In this document: positions 50,419 through 58,229 of the stretch, piece after piece | Layout of the letters: the number at the start of each line of letters is the position of its first letter | Numbering within the stretch: the stretch's first letter is position 1 | Assembly: GCA_028278405.1 (NCBI GenBank) | Contig: JANQEK010000006.1 | Location: forward strand, 119,555-183,554 | Reading direction: 5' to 3' | Source: Nitrospinaceae bacterium | GTDB lineage: Bacteria > Nitrospinota > Nitrospinia > Nitrospinales > Nitrospinaceae | DNA length: 64,000 nt | Position numbers and translations under genes: made by a program | Notes under the pieces: generated by a model | What the model was told of the DNA's origin: nothing | The model's database searches: none | Seen by the model: only the letters and a program-made list of their open reading frames with translations

Positions 50419-51972
50419 TCAAAATTGGAAGTACAGGAATTCGGTGGTCTTAAGATTGAGAATATTGGTGATCGAGGCCAGACAAATAACAGTGATCAGC
50501 AGAGCCCATACCGGAGTGGGTCTCCATTGTATTCTGCGCTTTCGTATGGAGCGCTCTCCCAAATAGTTTTCAACCGAAGGAAGATACCTTTGCATGAATT
50601 GCTGAGAGTTGGGTAGGGCAAAAACGATAATCAGAAGAATCAATAGTTTTACCGCGCCGTTGCCAAAGCTTCCGAACGCATGGTTCCCGAAATAAAATAC
50701 GGATGGAAGGGAAGGGAGATAAGGTTTCATCCATTGATCCAGCAAAATGCCGTTGAATCCAAACATTCCCCGGAAAACAGCAAATGCTCCTTCCAGGGTT
50801 TCCGCGCGGAAAAACACCCACGCGAAGGCCACTGCAAAAAAAGTCAATACGCGGGAAAAACTACGGCCTACAGGGGTAGAGGAATCCATAGATTGTCCCA
50901 ACAACCGCCGGAAATTTTGCCAGGCGTGATTGATGACCAAATAAAAGCCGTGAATAGTCCCCCATAGAACAAATGTCCAGCCTGCCCCATGCCAAAGACC
51001 TCCTAAAAACATTGTGAACATGAGGTTAAAGAATTGGCGGGACCTTCCCTTTCTGCTTCCTCCCAGGGGGAAATAGAGATATAAGCGGAGAAAACGCGAC
51101 AAGGTAATGTGCCAGCGGCGCCAGAATTGGATAATATTGATGGATTTGTAGGGAGAAAAGAAATTGATGGGTAAACGAATCCCGAAGATCTGAGCCAAAC
51201 CCACCGCCATATCCGAATAGCCGGAGAAATCAAAATAAATTTGAAGGGTGTAACCCAGCATTCCTGCCCACGATTCAAAAAAAGTCAGCGCGGTTCCCGT
51301 TTCAGCGAGTTTAAAAACGGGTGAGGAATGAACTGCAATACTGTCGGCAAGAACCACTTTTTTGAACAGCCCTAAGAAAAAGATGCTCAACCCGATCGCC
51401 ACGTTTTTCAACTGGGGATGACCAAATATATCTTTTTTTATCTGAGGGCTGATCTCGGAGTGTTGGACTATCGGGCCTGCTATTAACTGTGGAAAAAACG
51501 AAACAAAGAAACAATAGTCCAAAAATCTTTTTTCACGTGTTCTTCCATAGTAATTATCCACAAGGAAAGCCACTTGCTGAAAAGTAAAAAATGAAATCGC
51601 TAGAGGCAGTATTATTTTTTCAATATGATAATCGGTTTCAAAAAAATAATTTATGTTGCCTATAAAGAAATTTGCGTATTTGAAATAACCCAGCAGAAGC
51701 AGGTTGATAGCGACACCAAATATAAGAAAAAATTTTCTTCTTTTGGAAGGATCTGTGGAATCTCCAAGATAGTTTCCTACCTTGAAATTGAATAGAATGG
51801 AACCGGTAATGAGCAATAAATAAACGGGATTCCACCAGCCATAGAAGAATAAAGAAGCGATCACCAGCCAAGCCAGGGCTGCGCGTCGGTGGCCTCTGAA
51901 GCCCAATACTAAAAATGCCAGGAATGTGGTGGGAAGAAAGAAAAAAATGAATTCGATGCTGTTGAATATCAT
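50419..51972 (-). CDS. algI: MBOAT-family O-acetyltransferase AlgI-like
   Basis: A 517-residue integral membrane protein with about 11 helices. AlgI signatures are IEFIFFFLPTTFLAFL and FFYGWWNPVYLLLI at the N-terminus, SFFTFQQVAFLVDNY, FFPQLIAGPIVQHSE, FWRRWHITLSRFLRLYLYFPLGGSR with the first conserved His, and GGLWHGAGWTFVLWG with the catalytic His. It moves acetyl from a cytoplasmic donor across the inner membrane to its SGNH partner. No alginate or other polymer synthesis genes lie in the window. Confidence 0.92.
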   Translation of the reverse strand: MIFNSIEFIFFFLPTTFLAFLVLGFRGHRRAALAWLVIASLFFYGWWNPVYLLLITGSILFNFKVGNYLGDSTDPSKRRKFFLIFGVAINLLLLGYFKYANFFIGNINYFFETDYHIEKIILPLAISFFTFQQVAFLVDNYYGRTREKRFLDYCFFVSFFPQLIAGPIVQHSEISPQIKKDIFGHPQLKNVAIGLSIFFLGLFKKVVLADSIAVHSSPVFKLAETGTALTFFESWAGMLGYTLQIYFDFSGYSDMAVGLAQIFGIRLPINFFSPYKSINIIQFWRRWHITLSRFLRLYLYFPLGGSRKGRSRQFFNLMFTMFLGGLWHGAGWTFVLWGTIHGFYLVINHAWQNFRRLLGQSMDSSTPVGRSFSRVLTFFAVAFAWVFFRAETLEGAFAVFRGMFGFNGILLDQWMKPYLPSLPSVFYFGNHAFGSFGNGAVKLLILLIIVFALPNSQQFMQRYLPSVENYLGERSIRKRRIQWRPTPVWALLITVICLASITNILNLKTTEFLYFQF

Positions 51973-52096
51973 CGAGAAAGTAGTAAAACAGAATTTTGTT
52001 TCTTCATGAGGGCCTGGAAGAGATTTGAAACGGGCGAGGACTTTCTTCCTTGGGAATATAGTTGAATAGAAATTTTAAATCAAGGGGTATTGCGAA

Positions 52097-52741
52097 TCAA
52101 AAAAGCCAATAGCGAATACCGATTCGAATTTCATGCGACCTGATGTTTGAGTTCTCAATCAAACCAGGTGCATTGGAGAGCGTTAACTCAGCATCCGTAA
52201 TGGTATCAAAGTATCGATATTCCGCAGTTAATGAGAAGTTCTCCGTAACGTTGATAGCGGCACCTGCCATCAGTTGATACGAATAAACCGTGTCATCATC
52301 ATCCACAATCAGCGTACCGTTTACATTCTTTAAATCCAGCGAAACCGTGCCGTAACCGACTCCTGCTCCGGCGTAGGGAGTCACAATTCCAAAAATATCG
52401 ATTTCATAATAGCCGTTTAAAAACACGTTCAGCGTACTCAAGTCTCCATCGGCCCCGGCATTGACCCCGCCCTGATTGAATTTGTCATTATCGTTCTTGC
52501 GGTAGACACCCTCGATTTCTGCCCGCAGACTGCCAAATTTAGCGCCAACCGCCAAGGCCGCGTTGTAACCTTGGGAAGTATTCAACTCAAAACCGGTACC
52601 GGGAATTGTCGTTGCTTCATTGTTGGAGCTGGGCTGTGTGCTAACCCCAGCCTGAACCGCAAAGTATAAAGTATCGGCCTGTGCCGATGTGCACCACAAC
52701 GACATCAACAAAACACAAATTCCGTATGCAGTCTTTTTCAT
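52097..52741 (-). CDS. outer-membrane beta-barrel protein (OmpA/porin-like, about 8 strands)
   Basis: A 214-residue protein with a clear signal peptide (residues 1-22, cut after AQA). The mature part alternates hydrophobic and polar residues in strands with Gly-rich turns (LYFAVQAGVS, AALAVGAKFG, LRAEIEGVYRK, TPYAGAGVGYG, YQLMAGAAINV, FSLTAEYRYF) and ends IRIGIRYWLF, the C-terminal aromatic signal for BAM assembly. Function unknown. TTGACA at 52825-52830 (reverse) with TAACTT at 52802-52807 could be its promoter. Confidence 0.85.
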   Translation of the reverse strand: MKKTAYGICVLLMSLWCTSAQADTLYFAVQAGVSTQPSSNNEATTIPGTGFELNTSQGYNAALAVGAKFGSLRAEIEGVYRKNDNDKFNQGGVNAGADGDLSTLNVFLNGYYEIDIFGIVTPYAGAGVGYGTVSLDLKNVNGTLIVDDDDTVYSYQLMAGAAINVTENFSLTAEYRYFDTITDAELTLSNAPGLIENSNIRSHEIRIGIRYWLF

Positions 52742-52801
52742 AGAGATCCTCTGAATAGGAGCTTGGAATGCTCGTAATTTAATAATTCCTTTATATACAA
52801 T

Positions 52802-52830
52802 AAGTTAATGGCGCAACCCTCTTTTGTCAA
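52802..52830 (-). promoter_or_regulatory. promoter candidate for the outer-membrane protein gene
   Basis: On the minus strand TTGACA (52830-52825), 17 bases, then TAACTT (52807-52802), which matches the -10 consensus poorly. It gives a leader of about 55 bases before an AGAGGA ribosome-binding site and ATG 52741. Confidence 0.35.
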
Positions 52831-52857
52831 CTCCACGAACCCTCTTATAGATGATGG

Positions 52858-52899
52858 TTGACAAATGGTTGGCCTTCCATAAAATGAAAAAAATTCTCA
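52858..52899 (+). promoter_or_regulatory. sigma70 promoter overlapped by a Fur-box-like operator
   Basis: TTGACA (52858-52863), 16 bases, TAAAAT (52880-52885). A 15-base element at 52885-52899 (TGAAAAAAATTCTCA) matches 11 of the 14 defined positions of TGATAATNATTATCA and lies within a larger inverted repeat CATAAAATGA (52878-52887)/TCATTTTATG (52897-52906). A repressor here would cover the -10 and start site, fitting iron repression of the Bfd-like gene. Confidence 0.6.
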
Positions 52900-52936
52900 T
52901 TTTATGAAACCGTGGTTTTTAATTGGATATTGCTTA

Positions 52937-53218
52937 ATGGATTCACCCTCCAACCCGGACGAAGAAATCATCTGTCAGTGTTTTCAGGTTTCAGACAAAA
53001 CCATCAAGGCGCATATTAAAGAGGGAAAGCTTCGAGAAATCGAGGAAGTCACCGAGGCTTGTGGTGCCGGGGGAGGGTGCCAATCGTGCCACATGCTGAT
53101 TCAATTGTTCATCGACCAACACCAGAACCCGGAAAAACCTACCGAATCTAAGAATGAGGATAAGCAGGGAGGCGTTAAAAAGCGGGGTTTTTTCAGCAAA
53201 ATGTTTCAGCGTTATTGA
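52937..53218 (+). CDS. Bfd-like [2Fe-2S] protein
   Basis: A 93-residue protein (from ATG 52937; ATG 52904 would add 11 residues but lies inside the operator repeat). The BFD-like domain has Cys-x-Cys in IICQCFQVSD and Cys-x-x-Cys in GGGCQSCHM, the four ligands for one [2Fe-2S] cluster. The remaining 35 residues are polar and basic, ending KKRGFFSKMFQRY. Such domains donate electrons, for example to release iron from bacterioferritin, or serve in nitrite reductases and NifU. The Fur-like operator upstream supports an iron role. larC follows 32 bases later. Confidence 0.82.
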   Translation: MDSPSNPDEEIICQCFQVSDKTIKAHIKEGKLREIEEVTEACGAGGGCQSCHMLIQLFIDQHQNPEKPTESKNEDKQGGVKKRGFFSKMFQRY

Positions 53219-53250
53219 GTTCTCATCCCACCTGCACCCTGGATAAGAGT

Positions 53251-54435
53251 ATGAAAGTCGCTTATTTTGATTGCCACTCCGGCATCAGTGGAGACATGAT
53301 TCTGGGCGCTTTGATAGATGCGGGAGTAAAGCTCCAAACGATTCGCAAGGGACTTGCTTCTCTTCAGATCAAAGGCTATGAAATAAAATCCCGACGTGTC
53401 AAACGAGGCTTGTTCGGCGGCACTAAGATCGATGTCGTTTTGTCTTCCAAGGCTCATACACATTTTCGAACGTTCACCGATATAGAAAAATTACTGAAGC
53501 GCTCCAAACTACCCAAATCGGTTATCGAAGATTCCATTGAAATTTTTCTGCGACTGGGAAAAGCCGAAGCGAAGGTACACCGCACCCGAATCGATAAAGT
53601 GCATTTTCATGAAGTCGGAGCGGTCGACTCCATCGTGGATATAGTCGGAGGAGTTATCGGGATGCGTGAGCTGGATGTCGACCAGGTGTTGGCGTCGCCG
53701 TTGAATACGGGTGAAGGCACGGTGGAATGCGATCACGGAATTCTTCCGGTGCCGGCGCCGGCAACATTAGAATTGCTGAAGGGAATCCCCTGTTACTCCA
53801 GTGGAATACCTTACGAGTTGACCACACCCTCGGGAGCGGCCATGATCGGATTCTGGGCCGATGCCTTTCAATCATTACCCCTGCTGAAAATTCTTAAATC
53901 CGGCTACGGCGCCGGGAGCCATGTGATTCAGTCACATGCCAACCTGCTTAGAATGATTGTGGGCGAGGCGGAAGGAAAAGGGAGCGATACGGTCATTCTC
54001 GTCGAAACGAATATCGACGACATGAATCCGGAATTCTACGATCATATTATGGATCAGCTGTTTTCCGCCGGAGCTTTGGATGTGTACTACACGTCAGTGA
54101 TGATGAAAAAAAATCGTCCTGCCGTCAAAATTTCTGTTCTGGTGTCACCAATTAAGCGGGAAGCCGTGGCGCGTGTTTTGCTGACCGAGACCTCAACTTT
54201 TGGTATCCGGTTCAGTGAAATGGACCGAATCGTTCTCGACAGGCAATCGATGGAAGTGCAAACTCCTTACGGTAAGGTTGCGGTGAAAGTTGGAAGCATG
54301 GGTGGGGACATAATGCAATTCTCACCGGAATATGAAAACTGCAAGCAGATCGCCCGAAAGAAAAAAGTTCCAGTTAAAAAGGTTTACGAGAGCGCTTTAC
54401 AATCGGCGGAAAAGAAATTAAAAGGTGGAACTTAA
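53251..54435 (+). CDS. larC: nickel-pincer cofactor nickel insertase LarC
   Basis: A 394-residue protein, one continuous frame, that inserts nickel into the pincer cofactor. It begins AYFDCHSGISGDMILGALIDAG and continues with KVHFHEVGAVDSIVDIVG, LASPLNTGEGTVECDHGILPVPAPATLELL, YELTTPSGAAMI, ETNIDDMNPEFYDHIMDQLFSAGALDVYYTSVMMKKNRP and a DIMQFSPEYENCK ending. In some lactobacilli larC is split by a frameshift; here it is not. ATG 53251 is used over an in-frame start at 53215 that overlaps the preceding gene's end. Confidence 0.93.
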   Translation: MKVAYFDCHSGISGDMILGALIDAGVKLQTIRKGLASLQIKGYEIKSRRVKRGLFGGTKIDVVLSSKAHTHFRTFTDIEKLLKRSKLPKSVIEDSIEIFLRLGKAEAKVHRTRIDKVHFHEVGAVDSIVDIVGGVIGMRELDVDQVLASPLNTGEGTVECDHGILPVPAPATLELLKGIPCYSSGIPYELTTPSGAAMIGFWADAFQSLPLLKILKSGYGAGSHVIQSHANLLRMIVGEAEGKGSDTVILVETNIDDMNPEFYDHIMDQLFSAGALDVYYTSVMMKKNRPAVKISVLVSPIKREAVARVLLTETSTFGIRFSEMDRIVLDRQSMEVQTPYGKVAVKVGSMGGDIMQFSPEYENCKQIARKKKVPVKKVYESALQSAEKKLKGGT

Positions 54436-54445
54436 AGGGGAGAGA

Positions 54446-54724
54446 CTAAACACCCAGCTTTTTTAGACATTCTTCATAGTGTTTTTGATACATGATGTCC
54501 CACTCGGGAGTGCCTTCCCGGACTTTTTTCTCTTTATAAGAAGCAATAATTTTGCGGGCCTCAGCGTCAGCTTTATCGTCCAGTTGCAGCTCTTCCGTCA
54601 TAACGCGCGTGATTTCCAGACGCACGTCATTCAAGTCCATTTTGTAGTCCAGCTCTTCGCGCTTCTCGAAGTCGTTAACGATTAGGCTGCTGATGTGATT
54701 GATTTTGTCGCGGCTCAGTTTCAT
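54446..54724 (-). CDS. DUF507 family protein
   Basis: A 92-residue, highly charged, helical protein with the DUF507 pattern (KLSRDKINHISSLIV, VRLEITRVMTEEL, YKEKKVREGTPEWDIMYQKHYEECLKKLG). Function unknown; the family is mostly found in anaerobes and deep-branching Gram-negatives. It lies nine bases downstream of a paralogue. Its 3' end converges on larC with a ten-base gap. Confidence 0.82.
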   Translation of the reverse strand: MKLSRDKINHISSLIVNDFEKREELDYKMDLNDVRLEITRVMTEELQLDDKADAEARKIIASYKEKKVREGTPEWDIMYQKHYEECLKKLGV

Positions 54725-54733
54725 AGCGATTTC

Positions 54734-55015
54734 CTAAAGAATCAGTCCCCGCTCACGGGCCAGTTTGGTTTTTACCATTTGAAAGACCCGTCCATAATCC
54801 ATCATATCCCTCTCATACTCCTGGGTCCGGGAATCAATCAGCAGTTTGACCTCTTCGTTCAGCTTGTCTTCCACCATCAAATCTTCGGTGATGATATCGT
54901 TAACGATAGCCTCCAGTTTTTCGGGACGGTCTTCCCAGATAAGGAAATCCCCCTCGATCAGGGAGGTGGCAATTTTCTTGGAGATTCGGTCGATCAGTTC
55001 TTTTTGAATTCTCAT
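54734..55015 (-). CDS. DUF507 family protein, paralogue of the next gene
   Basis: A 93-residue relative of the protein at 54446, with RIQKELIDRISKKIA, IVNDIITEDLMVEDKLNEEV and RDMMDYGRVFQMVKTKLARERG. ATG 55015 is used because any longer frame would run through tRNA-Gly, which lies 28 bases upstream. The two genes presumably form one transcript with the tRNA. Tandem DUF507 pairs appear to be common, suggesting a heterodimer, which is inference. Confidence 0.8.
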   Translation of the reverse strand: MRIQKELIDRISKKIATSLIEGDFLIWEDRPEKLEAIVNDIITEDLMVEDKLNEEVKLLIDSRTQEYERDMMDYGRVFQMVKTKLARERGLIL

Positions 55016-55043
55016 TGAACAGTAATGTGTCGATTGGTTAGAG

Positions 55044-55116
55044 AGCGGGAGACGGGGTTCGAACCCGCGACATTCAGCTTGGGAAGCTGACACTCTACCA
55101 ACTGAGCTACTCCCGC
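55044..55116 (-). tRNA. tRNA-Gly(CCC)
   Basis: A 73-base cloverleaf on the minus strand. Acceptor GCGGGAG pairs with CTCCCGC, D arm GCTCAGTTGGTAGAGT, anticodon stem TCAGC/GCTGA around TTCCCAA (anticodon CCC, reading GGG), T arm GCGGGTTCGAACCCCGT. The CCA end is not encoded, unlike the Leu and Met/Ile tRNAs in this window. Confidence 0.93.
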
Positions 55117-55128
55117 ATGCTGCACTGG

Positions 55129-55308
55129 TTAACCTTCTCCCAAAATCATAATCAGGTAATCCGACGAAGTTTGAATTTCCAAAATTTCCAAGCCCTGACC
55201 ACGGATTTCCTGGATCGCTTTGTCCACCATTTTCTCGATGGCTTCAGCGCTTTCTTCATTTATATTGAGCGCTTTAACGCCGGTAATTTTCTTCCCATCC
55301 AAACCCAT
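55129..55308 (-). CDS. 59-residue conserved-looking small protein
   Basis: A short frame upstream of tRNA-Gly on the minus strand, ATG 55308 to TAA 55129. The protein starts MGLDGKKITGVKALNINEE, is followed by an amphipathic helix (AEAIEKMVDKAIQEI) and ends with a beta-like EIQTSSDYLIMILGEG. AGGAA precedes the ATG by about eight bases, and codon use is like its neighbours. I do not recognise a family. It could form the head of a tRNA-Gly-DUF507 transcript. Confidence 0.6.
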   Translation of the reverse strand: MGLDGKKITGVKALNINEESAEAIEKMVDKAIQEIRGQGLEILEIQTSSDYLIMILGEG

Positions 55309-55651
55309 TGAGCATTTCCTGACTTGGCCTAATACATTGAAATTAAAGGGTATTTTTCCAATCAGACCGAAATGGAAGAAAAAGTCGACTGCCCCCTGAC
55401 ACTCGGGGCATTATCTAACATTTCAAATGCTTAATCAAATATTATCATATTTTCAAAATGATCCGATAACATATGAGGTCCAAGCCAGTATTGTAATCAA
55501 CCCGATATTTAAGTAATATGAGCCATCGCTAAAACAGGGCTTTGAATCGGGAATAGTTCAGTTTTACCGTTATTTTTTCAGAAATTTCAAACGACACAGT
55601 TTGACCCAAGGCCCTTTTCAGAAGGGCCTTGTGTTTACCCATTAGAGTTGA
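55309..55651. other. 343-base intergenic region upstream of tatC with hairpins
   Basis: No convincing gene. TTGTAA (55491-55496), 17 bases, TAATAT (55514-55519) is a weak plus-strand promoter candidate. A six-base hairpin TGCCCC/GGGGCA occurs at 55390-55410, and a perfect nine-base hairpin AAGGCCCTT/AAGGGCCTT at 55608-55630, about 20 bases before the tatC ATG; it might act in the tatC leader or end a small transcript. Confidence 0.4.
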
Positions 55652-56512
55652 ATGGCCAAGCATTTAAAATTCACTGAAAAAGTCCCTATCTCCTCTCACC
55701 TGATCGAGTTGAAGAACCGGATGATCAAGGTGGCTATCGTCTTGGCTATCTTTTTTGGGGTTTGTTTCTATTTCAAGGAATTCCTGCTTTTCTGGTTGGA
55801 AGATCCCCTACCGCTTAAATACAAGGGCAACCTCTCTTTCATCGAACCCACGGAACCCTTTTTCGCACATATGAAGGTGTCCTTCATGGGGTCTCTTTTT
55901 ATTTCCATGCCTTATATTCTGTATCACCTCTGGTTTTTTGTTTCTCCGGGTCTCAAGGTCAAGGAAAAAAAGATCACCATGATGTTCGTTTTTTTCGGGA
56001 CCCTCTTTTTCGTATTTGGCGGTGTGTTCTGTTATTTTCTGGTTCTGCCTCTCGGTCTCAAATTCCTGATCGGTTATGGGATTGAGTGGTACCACATGCA
56101 GGTCACCATTAAGATGTATTTCGGTTTCGTGGTGAAGTTGATCCTTGCGTTCGCATTTGCCTTCCAGACCCCGCTGATCATGGTTTTACTGACCAAATTC
56201 GGGGTCATCAACACAATCAAAATGCGGATGTATCGAAAGTGGGCTGTCCTGGGGTCTTTTGCATTGGCCGCCGTTTTGACTCCTCCGGATGTCATCACCC
56301 AGGTTCTACTGGGTCTCCCGCTTTATGGTCTTTATGAGTTTGGTGTGATCGTCTCCGCGATTTTTGAAGACCCCAAACAGAGAGAACAGGTGATTAAGCA
56401 AATGCAATTGCAGAAGGAAATGAAGCAGGCCAAGAAGGAAGCTGCAATGAAAACCACCAGCATCAAGAAAAAAGTCAAGAAAACCGTCAAGCCAAAAATA
56501 AAAGCAGGTTGA
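55652..56512 (+). CDS. tatC: Sec-independent protein translocase TatC
   Basis: A 286-residue inner-membrane protein with six helices that binds twin-arginine signal peptides. Signal-recognition features are the N-terminal ISSHLIELKNRM and the first periplasmic-loop motif IEPTEPFFAHMKVSF. A Lys-rich C-terminal extension of about 45 residues is longer than usual. tatA and tatB are not beside it. A known client type in this window is the Rieske protein with its SRRDFF motif. Confidence 0.94.
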   Translation: MAKHLKFTEKVPISSHLIELKNRMIKVAIVLAIFFGVCFYFKEFLLFWLEDPLPLKYKGNLSFIEPTEPFFAHMKVSFMGSLFISMPYILYHLWFFVSPGLKVKEKKITMMFVFFGTLFFVFGGVFCYFLVLPLGLKFLIGYGIEWYHMQVTIKMYFGFVVKLILAFAFAFQTPLIMVLLTKFGVINTIKMRMYRKWAVLGSFALAAVLTPPDVITQVLLGLPLYGLYEFGVIVSAIFEDPKQREQVIKQMQLQKEMKQAKKEAAMKTTSIKKKVKKTVKPKIKAG

Positions 56513-56531
56513 TCTTACTTTCTCTTTACCC

Positions 56532-57227
56532 CTAGAATAAAAATCCCAGCAAGGTAAACACTCTTGGGTAGTGGTGTGTCAATAGCCAACCCGCTGTGTG
56601 GCAGGCGATCTGGAAGAGCAGTGGAGCCACAAGCGATCCGTTAAAGCAATAAAATGAAGTGGTGATGGCCCCAAGCAAAAACATACCCAATTGAAAATCA
56701 AAATGAACCAGCGTAAAAATCAACCCTCCCAGATAAACGGCCAGCGCCGGTTTTATTTTTTGAACCAGCGCCTGAAAAACATATCCAGTTAAAAATCCCT
56801 GCTCCACTAGCGAAACAAAAAGTGTTGGGATGAAAAAAGCGGTAAATGAAAAGTTATCTTCCGGTTCTTCAGAGATCCTTTGATCCGCCCCGGAAAATAA
56901 TTCAGCCTGGCTCAAACCGGATATTCCGATAAAGAAATCGAGCAGAGGAATCATAGTGATGACCAGTATTCCCGCCAAGCCTCCCAAGCTCAGGTTGTTT
57001 CTCCAAAGTTTGTTGTGAAAACCCAGTTGGCTCAAAGTCGCGCGTCCGGCGAAGATAAGAAATAATACGATCATTCCAAAATAGGCCGGGTAAATGTAAG
57101 GAGCCCATATTTTAGCTTGAGGGAAGAAAATATGGAGTGTTGGAAACAATACGCAGAAATAAAAAGCAAGAGTTACTATCGGTCCTTTCAAGCCCCAGGT
57201 TCCTTTATAGTCTACTTGTTCAAACAT
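56532..57227 (-). CDS. CPBP/CAAX-protease-like membrane protein
   Basis: A 231-residue protein with about seven membrane helices. The CPBP family motif 1, normally Glu-Glu-x-x-x-Arg, reads VEQGFLTGY, so the second Glu and the Arg are missing. Motif 2 is present as FTLVHFD, and motif 3 appears as CHTAGW with the His but not the usual Asn. It may be catalytically impaired. It converges with tatC. Possible roles include immunity or membrane-protein processing; none can be assigned. Confidence 0.7.
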   Translation of the reverse strand: MFEQVDYKGTWGLKGPIVTLAFYFCVLFPTLHIFFPQAKIWAPYIYPAYFGMIVLFLIFAGRATLSQLGFHNKLWRNNLSLGGLAGILVITMIPLLDFFIGISGLSQAELFSGADQRISEEPEDNFSFTAFFIPTLFVSLVEQGFLTGYVFQALVQKIKPALAVYLGGLIFTLVHFDFQLGMFLLGAITTSFYCFNGSLVAPLLFQIACHTAGWLLTHHYPRVFTLLGFLF

Positions 57228-57341
57228 TCGGATTCACAAATTTGATGATTAACGGAAAAGGTGTTTTGAATCAATCCTGCGACTTTTTCATGATATTATA
57301 TTCGGCTTTAATGCATCGGAAAGTCAATAGGAGGCTGTATT

Positions 57342-58229
57342 GTGGAAGTTAATATATCCGTCTGGCGGGATGAGGGTTTGTCGGATAGCGAGATCAAAAA
57401 GAAAATTGTGCTCTCCAAGCATAATCTGGTGAACAGCAATTTGAGTGAGGCCAATATCAAGGGGGCCAATCTTTCACAAGGGAATCTCATGAGGGCCATA
57501 TTGCGGAAGGCGGATTTAACGGAAGTGGATTTTCGCGGCGCCGACATGATGGGAGCTCTTTTTGAAGGCAGTAACTTGACCGGCGCCCTGTTCACCGGGA
57601 ATCATATGACCCAGGCGGTGTTTGATGAAGCCTGCCTCGACCGGACCAACCTGAGCGGAACAAATCTGGCCAATTCATTTTTCAAGTGGGCCAAAATGAC
57701 GGGTGCGATTTTCACCAAAGCCGTTATGACTCAGGTTGTACTTACTGGAACCGAAATGGATCAAACCAATTTCATCAAGAGTGACCTGACGCATGTAAGT
57801 TTTCGCGAAGCCACAATGAAAGAGATGAAATTCAATTTTGCCAAATGCATTCGTACGGACTTCCGGCAAACGGAGATTGAAGGAAGCGATTTTTCCCAGG
57901 CCAATCTCGGCCAGGCCGATTTCAGTGTCTCTACGATTTCTAAAACTCAATTTAACGGCGCCAATTTAAGCCAGTCCAACTTTACCAGTGCGGAGTTAGA
58001 CGAAGTGAATTTTACGGATTGTGATTTGGATCAGGTGGATTTTACCGACACGGAATTGAAAGGTGTGTCTTTTAAAGGAGCCCGGTTGACCGGGGCAAAC
58101 CTCTCCACCATTCTTGATCTTTCCTGCGAGCAGATCAATGCCGCTAAAATCGATAAAAAGACCAAGCTTCCGCCTCATTTGGAAGTGATTTGGGAGGGGA
58201 AAAAGTTTGAATGCAAACCCCGGCAGTAA
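57342..58229 (+). CDS. pentapeptide-repeat protein
   Basis: A 295-residue protein built from about 45 tandem A(D/N)LxG-type pentapeptides from residue 30 onward (SNLSEANIKGANLSQGNL, ADLTEVDFRGADMMG, TNLSGTNLANS, and so on), which fold as a right-handed quadrilateral beta-helix. The start is GTG 57342 after AGGAGG at 57329-57335. No signal peptide. Some relatives mimic DNA and bind gyrase; others are general scaffolds, so function is open. Confidence 0.85.
   Translation: MEVNISVWRDEGLSDSEIKKKIVLSKHNLVNSNLSEANIKGANLSQGNLMRAILRKADLTEVDFRGADMMGALFEGSNLTGALFTGNHMTQAVFDEACLDRTNLSGTNLANSFFKWAKMTGAIFTKAVMTQVVLTGTEMDQTNFIKSDLTHVSFREATMKEMKFNFAKCIRTDFRQTEIEGSDFSQANLGQADFSVSTISKTQFNGANLSQSNFTSAELDEVNFTDCDLDQVDFTDTELKGVSFKGARLTGANLSTILDLSCEQINAAKIDKKTKLPPHLEVIWEGKKFECKPRQ

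Noticed and set aside
55117..55311. 64-codon plus-strand frame over the 59-residue gene
   Set aside because: The minus-strand frame has a ribosome-binding site, a balanced amphipathic protein and fits the operon direction; the plus-strand product is rich in Phe, His and Asn without pattern.
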